Below, piece after piece: positions 1 to 5,938 of a stretch of 8,922 nt of DNA (position 1 is its first letter; every line of letters begins with the position of its first letter). A program made the translations under genes and the position numbers. The DNA comes from Flavobacteriales bacterium (GTDB taxonomy: Bacteria; Bacteroidota; Bacteroidia; Flavobacteriales; Flavobacteriaceae), in the NCBI GenBank assembly GCA_027003085.1, contig JALWYR010000011.1, forward strand, positions 1 through 8,922. Reading direction: 5' to 3'. The notes under the pieces were generated by a model. It was not told where the DNA came from. It saw only the letters and a program-made list of their open reading frames with translations, and ran no database searches.

Positions 1-1117
1 ATTTAAAACACGCATCCTCTCCAAAATTACTTCTCTGACTCTTATTCAATTTATCAATAAATTCATCTTTGGTAGAAACATCAATAATATTAAAACCAGT
101 ATCATTTAAAATGCACAACGGGTTGTTGTCATAAATTTCTATCATTACAGAATTACCCGTTTGAAAAAAATCTTGATGAATAATGGCGTTGGCCACCAAC
201 TCACGTATGGCTAACTCGGGATACATTTTCACGGATTTTCGAAAAGCTGAACCAATTACTTCATTTGAAGGTAAAATATCATTGATGTAATTAATTAGCC
301 CCTCAAATCCGATGGCGTAACCTTTATTTCCTTGAATTTCTTTTATTGTTTTTAGCTTTGTATTGCCATCATACTGAATCAACCGGATGGCTTTTCGTTT
401 TAGATGGATGAATTTGGATAAATCTTTGGCAAAGAGAATCGCACCAAGGTTTGTTATGCTGAACTTGCCATTATCTTGCTTTACGATTAATTCATCATTT
501 TCCAAAGCTTCGATAATCCCACTACGATTCTCGGGCAAAGGCAGATTTAAAAGGTCAAAGTAAGCAGGATATTCAAGGAGTTTCAGTACATCCGGTTCGT
601 CCAAATCAGTGGCAGCCATTTGACGTTCAAAAGGAATGTTGTCAAACACTCGCCATAATGTTCTTTCCTTTTCCGGAAGATCTTTTAGTTTTTTCTTGAT
701 TTCCCCCAAGCGTATATATTCAATACCGTTAAATCGGACAGGATGCCTGTATGCCGGAGCAATTTCCAATAATACAACAGGTTTGGCATCTATTTCGGTT
801 TCATAAAAATGAAATTCGATTTTCGGCTCCAATAGTCTTAGTAACCAATTTTCCAATATCTCCCCGCCTTTCTTTTTCTTAGACGGTTGAAAGTTGGTGC
901 CTACAATTTGCTTGGAGTTATTATCTATTCCCCAAATGATATATGCCTTTGATTTCCGATGCAATGCAGCCGAATTGGATAACGCACTGATGTATTCACC
1001 GATCATTTGCGGGTCATTGTTATTGCGTTTGAATTCAATCCATTCTGTTTCTTTGGGTTGATTTAGGAGCTCTTTGATTAGTGAATTGATGTAATGCTTT
1101 TCTCTATCGATGCTCAT
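1..1117 (-). CDS. AlbA_2 / RecG-like ATPase domain protein, 3' end outside window
   Basis: Reading from ATG at 1117-1115, the frame stays open to base 1 (372 codons), so the C-terminus is missing. Residues ~22-75 match the Schlafen AlbA_2 domain (TEWIEFKRN, then an IGEYISALSNSAAL helix, then AYIIWGIDN and IVGTNFQP). Residues ~299-317 (YPELAIRELVANAIIHQDF) match the GHKL-like ATPase segment of the 'RecG-like / divergent AAA-4' proteins (HATPase_c_4). These proteins are usually annotated as putative DNA-binding transcriptional regulators or helicase-related; their biochemical role is poorly known, and some occur in defence or mobile regions. The usual NPG(G)-type motif after the ATPase segment is replaced by NDTGFNIID (338-346). 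The gene is visibly AT-richer than its neighbours, which suggests recent acquisition. No Shine-Dalgarno is seen. It lies 53 nt downstream of the 108-aa gene on the same strand. The domain call is firm; the function is unknown. Confidence 0.85.
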   Translation of the reverse strand, partial: MSIDREKHYINSLIKELLNQPKETEWIEFKRNNNDPQMIGEYISALSNSAALHRKSKAYIIWGIDNNSKQIVGTNFQPSKKKKGGEILENWLLRLLEPKIEFHFYETEIDAKPVVLLEIAPAYRHPVRFNGIEYIRLGEIKKKLKDLPEKERTLWRVFDNIPFERQMAATDLDEPDVLKLLEYPAYFDLLNLPLPENRSGIIEALENDELIVKQDNGKFSITNLGAILFAKDLSKFIHLKRKAIRLIQYDGNTKLKTIKEIQGNKGYAIGFEGLINYINDILPSNEVIGSAFRKSVKMYPELAIRELVANAIIHQDFFQTGNSVMIEIYDNNPLCILNDTGFNIIDVSTKDEFIDKLNKSQRSNFGEDACFK

Positions 1118-1170
1118 GGTTGTTTATCCGGGAAGTAATCTAAAAAATTTATTATTCATCAATATCCCCC

Positions 1171-1497
1171 TCAAAACCCCAAATCCCGCTCAATTTGCTC
1201 AAAATCAATGATGTCCGAGGCCTCCAATTCCGATGGCGCCACCGAAAGCCATTCGGGTATGGTATCGGGGTCGTCGTAGTCGTCGATCACAAAAACCAAG
1301 GATTTTTCCTTTACATACCATTCTATTTTGCTCCGGTATTTTTCCAACAGCGCCCACAATTCCTCATTGGGAATGTGCTTGGAAACGATTTTTACGATAT
1401 AATGATCGCGCGGGGTGTGGCGAAACAATCCGTCCAAAAAACCCGTGAGTTTCCGGGCTTCGACGGCGCGAAAAACTTTGTAACGTTCCTTGTTCAT
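1171..1497 (-). CDS. hypothetical protein (108 aa), next to holA
   Basis: A complete small gene, ATG at 1497-1495, TGA at 1173-1171. I do not recognise the family. The protein looks soluble and alpha/beta, with a basic N-terminus (MNKERYKVF), a hydrophobic strand-like stretch DHYIVKIVSKHIP, a helix EELWALLEKYRSKI, a second strand-like stretch KSLVFVIDDYDD, and an acidic tail rich in D and E. It has no signal peptide, membrane span or cysteine. It starts 10 nt after the holA stop on the same strand, so the two are probably cotranscribed. An almost equally long frame is open on the opposite strand. The minus-strand reading is preferred because its amino-acid composition is protein-like and it fits the operon. 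A role connected to HolA is inference from position only. Confidence 0.7.
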   Translation of the reverse strand: MNKERYKVFRAVEARKLTGFLDGLFRHTPRDHYIVKIVSKHIPNEELWALLEKYRSKIEWYVKEKSLVFVIDDYDDPDTIPEWLSVAPSELEASDIIDFEQIERDLGF

Positions 1498-1525
1498 AAT
1501 ACGGAATTTAGTGCATAATACGGAA
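1495..1525 (-). repeat. 12-nt direct duplication spanning holA end and next gene start
   Basis: On the minus strand TTCCGTATTATG occurs twice, 19 nt apart (1525-1514 and 1506-1495). The first copy encodes the RIM near the HolA C-terminus; the second supplies the ATG of the 108-aa gene. The copies are identical over 12 nt. This may be a small tandem duplication that created or replaced the start region, or chance. Confidence 0.6.
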
Positions 1526-2521
1526 AAGCATTTGATGGAGCATATCGCGATACCCGGCCTGCCCCCCGGGATAACCTTTTACGGCCAAATCGGTTTCACG
1601 TAGCACCCCGATAATATCCGACACCTTGCGCAACGGATAGCGGCGGGCGGCCGCATGGTATTCGTTCAGGAAATACGGATTCACTTTCAGGTCGGCGGCC
1701 AGTTTGCGCTTGTCGTTTTTTTGCGGGTGGGTGTGGTAGGCATAGAGCGTGGTAAAAAAGCCGTAGAGTGTGGGAATAATGGCCAGTAGCGGATGCTCCT
1801 TGGGATTTTGGGCAAACATTTCGGCAATTTTCAAGGCCTTGGCATAGTCGCCCGTAACCACTGCCGATTTGAACTCGAAAATATTGTAGTCCTTGCTAAT
1901 GCCCGTGTAGGTTTCCACGTCGGCCGGGCCTATTTTGGACCCCGGCGCAAAAAACAGCGCATATTTTTCGGCCTCTTTTTCCACCCGCAGCAGGTCGGTG
2001 CCGGTGGCTTCGGCCAGCATTTGCAGGGCGCGCGGGTCGGGATGCAGGTCAAAGTCGGCAAAGATTTCACGAATAAGCCCGGGCAATTGATTGTCGTAGA
2101 TCCGTTTGCTTTCGAACACCACGATGTTTTCGGACTTCCCGGCGGCTTTTTTGATTTTGGCCGGCAGCTTGTCGTTGAAGCGGATACACACCACGCTATT
2201 TTCGGGCGGATTATTCAAAAATTCCACCAGCGCATTTTGGGCAGCCGCTTGCTTGAACAGGGCCTGTGCCTCGCGCACAATCACCAGGCGGCGTTCGGCC
2301 ATCATCGGAAAACCCATCGCCTGGCCCACCACGTCTTCCATCTTCACTTCGCCTCCGTAGAGCACGGCCATATCGAAACTGCGCGCCGCTTCGGGCACCA
2401 CGGCATCGGGCAGGGCCGCTTCGATTTTGCGGGCAAAATAGGCATTCTCACCGCCCAAAAGATAGACGTTACGGACTTTCCCCGCCCTGATTTCATCGAT
2501 AATTTTCCGGTAGTCGCTCAC
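1508..2521 (-). CDS. holA: DNA polymerase III subunit delta (HolA)
   Basis: A 337-aa protein of normal length for the family. HolA is the clamp-loader subunit that binds and opens the beta sliding clamp; it works with gamma/tau and delta-prime at the replication fork. Visible features: an N-terminal KIIDEIRAGKVRNVYLLGGENAYF stretch (residues 6-29) typical of the delta N-domain; FPMMAERRLVIVREAQALFK (71-90), corresponding to the clamp-contacting and domain I region; the GTDLLRVEKEAEKYALF segment (174-190) of the lid; and a C-terminal helical collar (HPLLAIIPTLYGFF onward). The start is GTG at 2521-2519: the same frame upstream meets a TAG at 2560-2558 with no ATG between. That GTG overlaps the TGA of an unlikely upstream frame (GTGA). 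It leads a probable two-gene unit with the 108-aa gene. Confidence 0.93.
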   Translation of the reverse strand: MSDYRKIIDEIRAGKVRNVYLLGGENAYFARKIEAALPDAVVPEAARSFDMAVLYGGEVKMEDVVGQAMGFPMMAERRLVIVREAQALFKQAAAQNALVEFLNNPPENSVVCIRFNDKLPAKIKKAAGKSENIVVFESKRIYDNQLPGLIREIFADFDLHPDPRALQMLAEATGTDLLRVEKEAEKYALFFAPGSKIGPADVETYTGISKDYNIFEFKSAVVTGDYAKALKIAEMFAQNPKEHPLLAIIPTLYGFFTTLYAYHTHPQKNDKRKLAADLKVNPYFLNEYHAAARRYPLRKVSDIIGVLRETDLAVKGYPGGQAGYRDMLHQMLFRIMH

Positions 2522-2718
2522 AAGGCCAAGATACGAATTTCCGGTTTTACGGCCAAGCTATTTCTTTCGGGAATAATGTTTTTTCGGGCGCCCGGCCGCA
2601 CACGTTCGCACAGGCCGCCGTTCATCGCCTCCGGCTCGACCGGCGGCGTGCTCACGTGGCGCCCGCCGGGCTGTCCGCTCAAATGCGGCTCGGGTCGCGG
2701 CGGTTTGCTAAGGGCCGG

Positions 2719-2747
2719 CTGTGGTGTCTCCTCAATACTTCGGAGCC
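2719..2747 (-). repeat. inverted partner of the GGCTCCGA / GGAGACACC repeat
   Basis: The minus strand reads GGCTCCGAAGTATT followed directly by GAGGAGACACCACAG. The same two words occur on the plus strand at 2955-2984 (GGCTCCGA, then GAGGAGACACCGCAG), and GGCTCCGAAGCAT again at 2987-2999. This is therefore an imperfect inverted repeat with about 200 nt between copies, able to bring the ends of the intergenic region together in RNA or single-stranded DNA. Confidence 0.6.
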
Positions 2748-2821
2748 TGCTCGCCGGCAGCAAACCATGCCGCGCCCCCACGCCGCATAACCGCTCCCAT
2801 CCCTGGCGCAATAATAAGGTG

Positions 2822-2839
2822 CGCGCGATAAATCGCGCG
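2822..2839. repeat. CGCGCGAT-AA-ATCGCGCG palindrome
   Basis: A perfect 8-nt inverted repeat with a 2-nt centre; in RNA it would be about a 7-bp GC-rich stem with a UAAA loop. From memory, cores resembling GCGCGATAAATCGCGC recur in intergenic repeats of unrelated bacteria, so this may belong to a dispersed REP-like family. A database check was not possible here. Confidence 0.65.
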
Positions 2840-2878
2840 TCCACAATGGAACATCCTGCCTTGGTTGGAATATCCGGG

Positions 2879-2914
2879 TTTATGCTTGTCCGCTACTGCA
2901 AACATTGAAGGCGA
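2879..2914 (+). repeat. 36-nt dispersed repeat, copy 1
   Basis: This segment matches the reverse complement of 4547-4582 at 30 of 36 positions, with the core TCCGCTACTG identical and ATTGAAGG identical. Both copies are intergenic and lie on either side of ribB in opposite orientation. Read in one frame both encode SAT(A/V)NIEGE, but neither lies in a credible gene. Confidence 0.7.
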
Positions 2915-2940
2915 AACCGCGCAGCGGGTTCGCCGCCCCC

Positions 2941-3180
2941 CGAGGAGACCGAAGGGCTCCGAGGGCTGCGAGGAGACACCGCAGGTGGCTCCGAAGCATA
3001 CGGAGCAAGACCCGGAGGGGCTTGCGAAGTTGCGGAACAAGACAAGCGCCGCCGCTTGCAAGGCGCGCAGGCTTGTGAAGCCGCGAAGGGAAACAAGGCG
3101 CGGCCTGTGGCGACGGCCTTTGGAAGCCGTAGGTTCCCGGAGCCGCGGAGCAAGACGCCGTCAGGCGGCTTGCGCAGCGC
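2941..3180 (+). repeat. imperfect GC-rich tandem repeat tract
   Basis: Short words recur at irregular spacing: CGAGGAGAC at 2941 and 2969; GGCTCCGA at 2955 and 2987; CGGAGCAAGAC at 3001 and 3146, with a variant CGGAACAAGAC at 3033; and GCTTGYRAAG-like words near 3020, 3055, 3071 and 3168. Small GC-rich hairpins are possible, for example around 3113-3130. The tract is Arg-rich in one plus-strand frame with no domain similarity. It is most likely a non-coding repetitive element. Confidence 0.55.
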
Positions 3181-3235
3181 CCTACCGGACGCAAATATCA
3201 GATACGACTGGGAAATTTGGCTTAAATTTGTGCCG

Positions 3236-4390
3236 ATGAAAACCCAGGAACCCGCTTCGGGATTTGACCGTATCGAAGACGCCATTGACGATATTCGCCA
3301 AGGCAAAATCGTGATTGTGGTCGATGACAAAAACCGCGAAAACGAAGGCGATTTTGTGGCGGCGGCCGAAAAAATTACGCCCGAAACCATCAATTTTATG
3401 GCCACCCACGGCCGTGGCTTGATTTGCACGCCCATCACCGAAGAACGTGCCGACCGGCTGAACCTGCCTTTGATGGTGGACCAAAGCTCCGACCCCTTGG
3501 GCACCGCTTTTACCGTGTCGGTGGATTTGATAGGCGAAGGCGTAACCACCGGCATTTCCGCCGCCGACCGTGCCAAAACCATCCACGCCCTGATCGACCC
3601 GCGAAAAACCGCTTACGATTTCCGGCGCCCGGGACACGTGTTTCCGCTACGCGCCAAAGACGGCGGTGTGTTGCGTCGTCCCGGCCACACCGAGGCGGCC
3701 ATCGACTTGGCCCGGCTTGCCGGACTTCAACCAGCCGGCGTGATTGTGGAAATTATGAATCCCGACGGAACCATGGCCCGCCTGCCCCAATTGCAAGAAA
3801 TAGCCCGCACGCACGGACTCAAAATCATTTCCATCGAGGATTTGATTCGTTACCGGCTGGAAAAAGACAGCTTGATTCGCCGCTTGGAGCAATTTCCTTT
3901 TTCCACGCGCTTCGGTGATTTTACAATGACCGTTTACGAGCAAATCAACAAGCGGCATCTGCATTTCGCCCTGTCCACCGGACAATGGACCCGTGAGGAT
4001 ACCGTGCCCGTCCGCGTGTTTTCCATTACCCACAGTTTTGATTTGCTCCACATCCTTCGCCATAGCCCCGACAGTGAACTGCAATTGTTTTTCGACTACA
4101 TCCGGGAGCAAGGACGCGGAACGGTGATATTCGTTTACAACAGCCGCAATTGGTCCGAGATGCGGGCGCGTATCCGCCAATTGGCCGCCAACATCCGCGA
4201 AGGCAGGGACGAACTTCCGCCCATCAAACCGGACGAAAAGGATTATGGGATAGGCGCGCAAATTATCCACGACTTGGGCATCCGCAAAGTCAACTACCTG
4301 ACCTTTGCACGCACGCAGGAAGAAAAAACCGCACTCAAAGGATTCGATATCGAAATCGTGCAAACCACGCCGCTTTTGCATGGGAAATAA
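3236..4390 (+). CDS. ribB: 3,4-dihydroxy-2-butanone 4-phosphate synthase with degenerate GTP cyclohydrolase II domain
   Basis: A 384-aa protein, normally annotated RibBA. Residues ~10-208 are RibB, which converts ribulose 5-phosphate to 3,4-dihydroxy-2-butanone 4-phosphate plus formate for riboflavin synthesis. Visible motifs: DDKNRENEGD (30-39), GRGLICTPI (59-67), FTVSVD (92-97), GVTTGISAADRA (102-113), and RPGHTEA (148-154), giving E35 and H151 as the expected metal ligands. Residues ~209-384 are homologous to GTP cyclohydrolase II (VRVFS 259-263, YIREQGRG 288-295, DYGIGAQI 336-343), but this half has no cysteine at all. The three zinc cysteines align with T265, H276 and P278. It is therefore likely inactive as RibA, like the RibBX proteins described in Proteobacteria. 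Start: ATG at 3236, where RibB homology begins; an upstream in-frame ATG at 3056 would add 60 Arg-rich residues from the repeat tract. No FMN riboswitch is seen. Confidence 0.93.
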   Translation: MKTQEPASGFDRIEDAIDDIRQGKIVIVVDDKNRENEGDFVAAAEKITPETINFMATHGRGLICTPITEERADRLNLPLMVDQSSDPLGTAFTVSVDLIGEGVTTGISAADRAKTIHALIDPRKTAYDFRRPGHVFPLRAKDGGVLRRPGHTEAAIDLARLAGLQPAGVIVEIMNPDGTMARLPQLQEIARTHGLKIISIEDLIRYRLEKDSLIRRLEQFPFSTRFGDFTMTVYEQINKRHLHFALSTGQWTREDTVPVRVFSITHSFDLLHILRHSPDSELQLFFDYIREQGRGTVIFVYNSRNWSEMRARIRQLAANIREGRDELPPIKPDEKDYGIGAQIIHDLGIRKVNYLTFARTQEEKTALKGFDIEIVQTTPLLHGK

Positions 4391-4432
4391 GCGTTAAAAT
4401 CTTTGTGGTGTGGCTCCGTGCTACTGTGCCGG

Positions 4433-4484
4433 ACTCTGTGAAACGCTGTGGTTAGAATTTTTTAAACCACAGAGGGCACAGAGT
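4433..4484 (+). repeat. hairpin A:B inside the CACAGAG cluster
   Basis: ACTCTGTG (4433-4440) pairs with CACAGAGT (4477-4484), and CTGTGGTT (4446-4453) pairs with AACCACAG (4465-4472): two perfect 8-bp helices separated by a 5x4 internal loop, with an 11-nt A/T-rich loop (4454-4464). It begins 43 nt after the ribB stop. There is no clean U-run after the stem, so intrinsic termination on the plus strand is possible but not shown. Confidence 0.65.
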
Positions 4485-4546
4485 TTATTTCACAGAGTAA
4501 CACAGAGGATAGATATTATGTAAGATTATTCCGGTAACAGTACAAC

Positions 4547-4582
4547 TCTCCTTCAATATTTACAGTAGCGGAAAGGAATAAA
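4547..4582 (-). repeat. 36-nt dispersed repeat, copy 2 (inverted relative to copy 1)
   Basis: On the minus strand this reads TTTATTCC then TTTCCGCTACTG then TAAATATTGAAGGAGA, 30/36 identical to the plus strand at 2879-2914. It sits between arms B and C of the CACAGAG cluster, in what would be the loop of the larger hairpin. Together the two copies bracket ribB in inverted orientation, about 1.6 kb apart. Confidence 0.7.
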
Positions 4583-4652
4583 AACTCTGCGCGACTCTGT
4601 GCCGGACTCTGTGCAACTCTGTGGTTAATAAATGAATTATCATGATTTCCCC

Positions 4653-5933
4653 CTAGGCCAAATGCCCGAAAAAAACGTAAGTGATGATGATGGCAGCGAT
4701 GATGCCGGCCAAATCGGCCGCCAAGCCCGCCCAAACGGCATAGCGCACTTTTTTGATGCCCACCGAACCGAAATAAACCGCCAAAACATAAAAAGTGGTT
4801 TCGGTGCTACCTTGCAACACCGAAGTCAGGTGGCCCACAAAACTGTCCACGCCGTAAACTTCCCAACTGTCGATCATGGCCGCACGCGCTCCTCCGCCGG
4901 TCAGCGGTTTCAGGAAGGCCGTGGGCAATCCGTCCACAAAGCGCACATCGGAAAAGAACAATCCGAAAAAGTCGCGCAATCCGCCAAGCACGAAATCCAT
5001 CGCCCCCGAAGCCGTAAAAGCCCCGATGGCCGTAAGCATGGCCACCAAATAAGGAATAATGGTAACGGCCACGTCGAATCCGCCCTTGGCCCCGTCGATA
5101 AAGGCATCGTAAACATTGATTTTGGACAACAATCCAACGGCAATAAATAAAATGATAATGCCCAAAAGCAAGCCGTTGCTCAACAGGCCCGTAAACCGTG
5201 TAATTTCTTCCTGCGTTTTTCCGTGCAAATACCACGAAAGCCCCAATATGGCCAAAAGGGCCAAGCCGATGTATATCAAAGTAACCGGACTGAACAACCA
5301 ACGCAACCAACGAACCGGATTTTTGAGTTGGATATACATGGTAACCAACAGTCCTACAAGCGTTGAGGCAAAGGTTGCCAGCAGTATGGGCACAAAAACG
5401 TCGGTGGGATTGGCCGAATGATGGGCGGCCCGCAGGGCCAGGATGCTCACCGGCACCAAGGTAAGCCCCGAAGTGTTGAGCACCAAAAACATGATTTGGG
5501 CGTCGGAGGCGGTGTCCTTTTTCGGATTAAGCGTTTGCAATTCTTTCATGGCTTCGAGCCCCAAAGGCGTGGCGGCATTGTCCAAGCCCAGCATGTTGGC
5601 CGAAAAATTCATCATCATAGCCCCGTTGGCCGGATGTTCGGGTGGAACTTGGGGGAAAATTTTGCGAAAGAACGGTCTTACCAACCAAGCCAGTTTTTCG
5701 ACCATTCCGCTTCGTTCGCCTATTTTCATAATCCCCATCCACAGGGCCAAAACGCCCGTAAGATATAGCGAAAGTTCGAATCCCAATTTGGCCCGGCCGA
5801 AAATGGCTTCCATGATTTTGTTGAAAATTGCCGGGTCGGTTTCCAGGTCGAAATAACCTGCCAAAAAGGCCTTGAACACTGCTACCAAAAATGCAATCAA
5901 GAAAAAAGCCGCCCAAATATAATTCAGTGCCAT
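4653..5933 (-). CDS. spmAB: SpmA-SpmB fusion membrane protein (spore maturation / nucleoside-recognition Gate family)
   Basis: A 426-aa polytopic membrane protein joining homologues of Bacillus SpmA and SpmB, separate ~180-200-aa proteins there that act in spore-core dehydration. SpmA-like half (~1-210): an N-terminal membrane helix (6-24), then the Gate motif NFSANMLGLDNAATPLGLEAM (109-129) and FLVLNTSGLTLVPVSILALR (149-168). SpmB-like half (~250-426): IIPYLVAMLTAIGAFTASGAM (292-312), LKPLTGGGARAAM (341-353), GSTETTFYVLAVYFGSVGIKK (375-395) and RYAVWAGLAADLAG (397-410). About eight to ten membrane helices are expected. Fused forms are widespread in Bacteroidota, which do not sporulate, so the real role is probably transport or exchange of a small solute; the substrate is unknown. 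Its start lies 5 nt after the acyltransferase stop, indicating one operon. Its 3' end converges on ribB across the CACAGAG cluster. Confidence 0.92.
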   Translation of the reverse strand: MALNYIWAAFFLIAFLVAVFKAFLAGYFDLETDPAIFNKIMEAIFGRAKLGFELSLYLTGVLALWMGIMKIGERSGMVEKLAWLVRPFFRKIFPQVPPEHPANGAMMMNFSANMLGLDNAATPLGLEAMKELQTLNPKKDTASDAQIMFLVLNTSGLTLVPVSILALRAAHHSANPTDVFVPILLATFASTLVGLLVTMYIQLKNPVRWLRWLFSPVTLIYIGLALLAILGLSWYLHGKTQEEITRFTGLLSNGLLLGIIILFIAVGLLSKINVYDAFIDGAKGGFDVAVTIIPYLVAMLTAIGAFTASGAMDFVLGGLRDFFGLFFSDVRFVDGLPTAFLKPLTGGGARAAMIDSWEVYGVDSFVGHLTSVLQGSTETTFYVLAVYFGSVGIKKVRYAVWAGLAADLAGIIAAIIITYVFFGHLA

Positions 5934-5938
5934 GTTCG

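Larger units (their letters stand above)
2518..2844 (-). other. dubious 108-codon open frame overlapping the holA start
   Basis: An ATG-initiated frame runs from 2844 to a TGA at 2520-2518, overlapping the holA GTG by four bases, a geometry that would suit translational coupling. Against coding: the product is rich in Arg, Pro and Gly with no recognisable domain, it is built from the GC-rich repeat region including the 2822-2839 palindrome, and other frames on both strands are equally open here. It is probably not a real protein. It is listed because it is the only frame that would explain the region directly upstream of holA. Confidence 0.15.
2522..3235. other. 714-nt GC-rich repeat-bearing divergent intergenic region
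   Basis: This region separates the divergent holA and ribB genes. No recognisable protein domain is seen in any frame. Several frames are long and open on both strands, which fits GC-rich sequence poor in stop codons and not a gene. It contains a GC-rich stretch (~2585-2800), an inverted partner of a later repeat (2719-2747), a near-perfect palindrome (2822-2839), a 36-nt dispersed repeat (2879-2914) and a tract of imperfect tandem repeats (~2941-3180). The last ~45 nt before ribB return to ordinary AT content. Promoters for holA and ribB must lie here, but none was convincingly identified. Confidence 0.7.
4421..4630. repeat. CACAGAG / CTCTGTG inverted-repeat cluster between convergent genes
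   Basis: The heptamer CTCTGTG occurs exactly at 4434, 4595, 4607 and 4617, and its complement CACAGAG at 4468, 4477, 4491 and 4501, with further near-copies. Three arms result: A (~4421-4453) and C (~4584-4625) are direct copies sharing TGTGCCGGACTCTGTG, and B (4465-4508) is complementary to both. The cluster starts about 30 nt after the ribB stop and ends 23 nt before the SpmA-SpmB stop. Clusters of this ACCACAGAG/CACAGAG type are, from memory, common dispersed intergenic repeats in environmental bacteria. No transposase is present. A terminator or mRNA-end protection role for both converging genes is inference. Confidence 0.8.

Noticed and set aside
1195..1518. 107-codon plus-strand frame opposite the 108-aa gene
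   Set aside because: Its composition is less protein-like and it faces against the holA unit, although neither strand has a recognised family, so some doubt remains.
1793..2908. 371-codon plus-strand frame opposite holA
   Set aside because: The product is full of His, Phe and Gly with no domain, typical of the antisense reading of a real gene; holA on the other strand is unambiguous.
2941..3180. CRISPR array
   Set aside because: The repeated words are short, variable and irregularly spaced, with no constant spacer length or adjacent cas genes.
3223..3230. TAAATTTG resembling the Bacteroidota -7 promoter box TAnnTTTG
   Set aside because: It lies only 5 nt before the ribB ATG and lacks a TTG at the -33 distance; it would give a leaderless mRNA, so it cannot be supported alone.
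3056..3235. N-terminal extension of RibB from an in-frame ATG at 3056
   Set aside because: The 60 extra residues are Arg-rich, come from the repeat tract and lack homology; RibB homology begins right after the ATG at 3236.
2880..3235. FMN riboswitch upstream of ribB
   Set aside because: None of the conserved RFN-element words or helices could be found in the region despite its GC-rich stems.
3182..4381. Long minus-strand frames opposite ribB
   Set aside because: They are antisense shadows of a clearly recognised enzyme and carry no domain of their own.
4433..4490. Intrinsic terminator of ribB
   Set aside because: The stem is good, but the T-run is in the loop and not after the stem, so termination cannot be claimed from sequence.
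4421..4630. Insertion-sequence or MITE interpretation of the CACAGAG cluster
   Set aside because: There is no transposase, no target-site duplication was recognised, and the arms are arrays of a short heptamer, not defined terminal inverted repeats.
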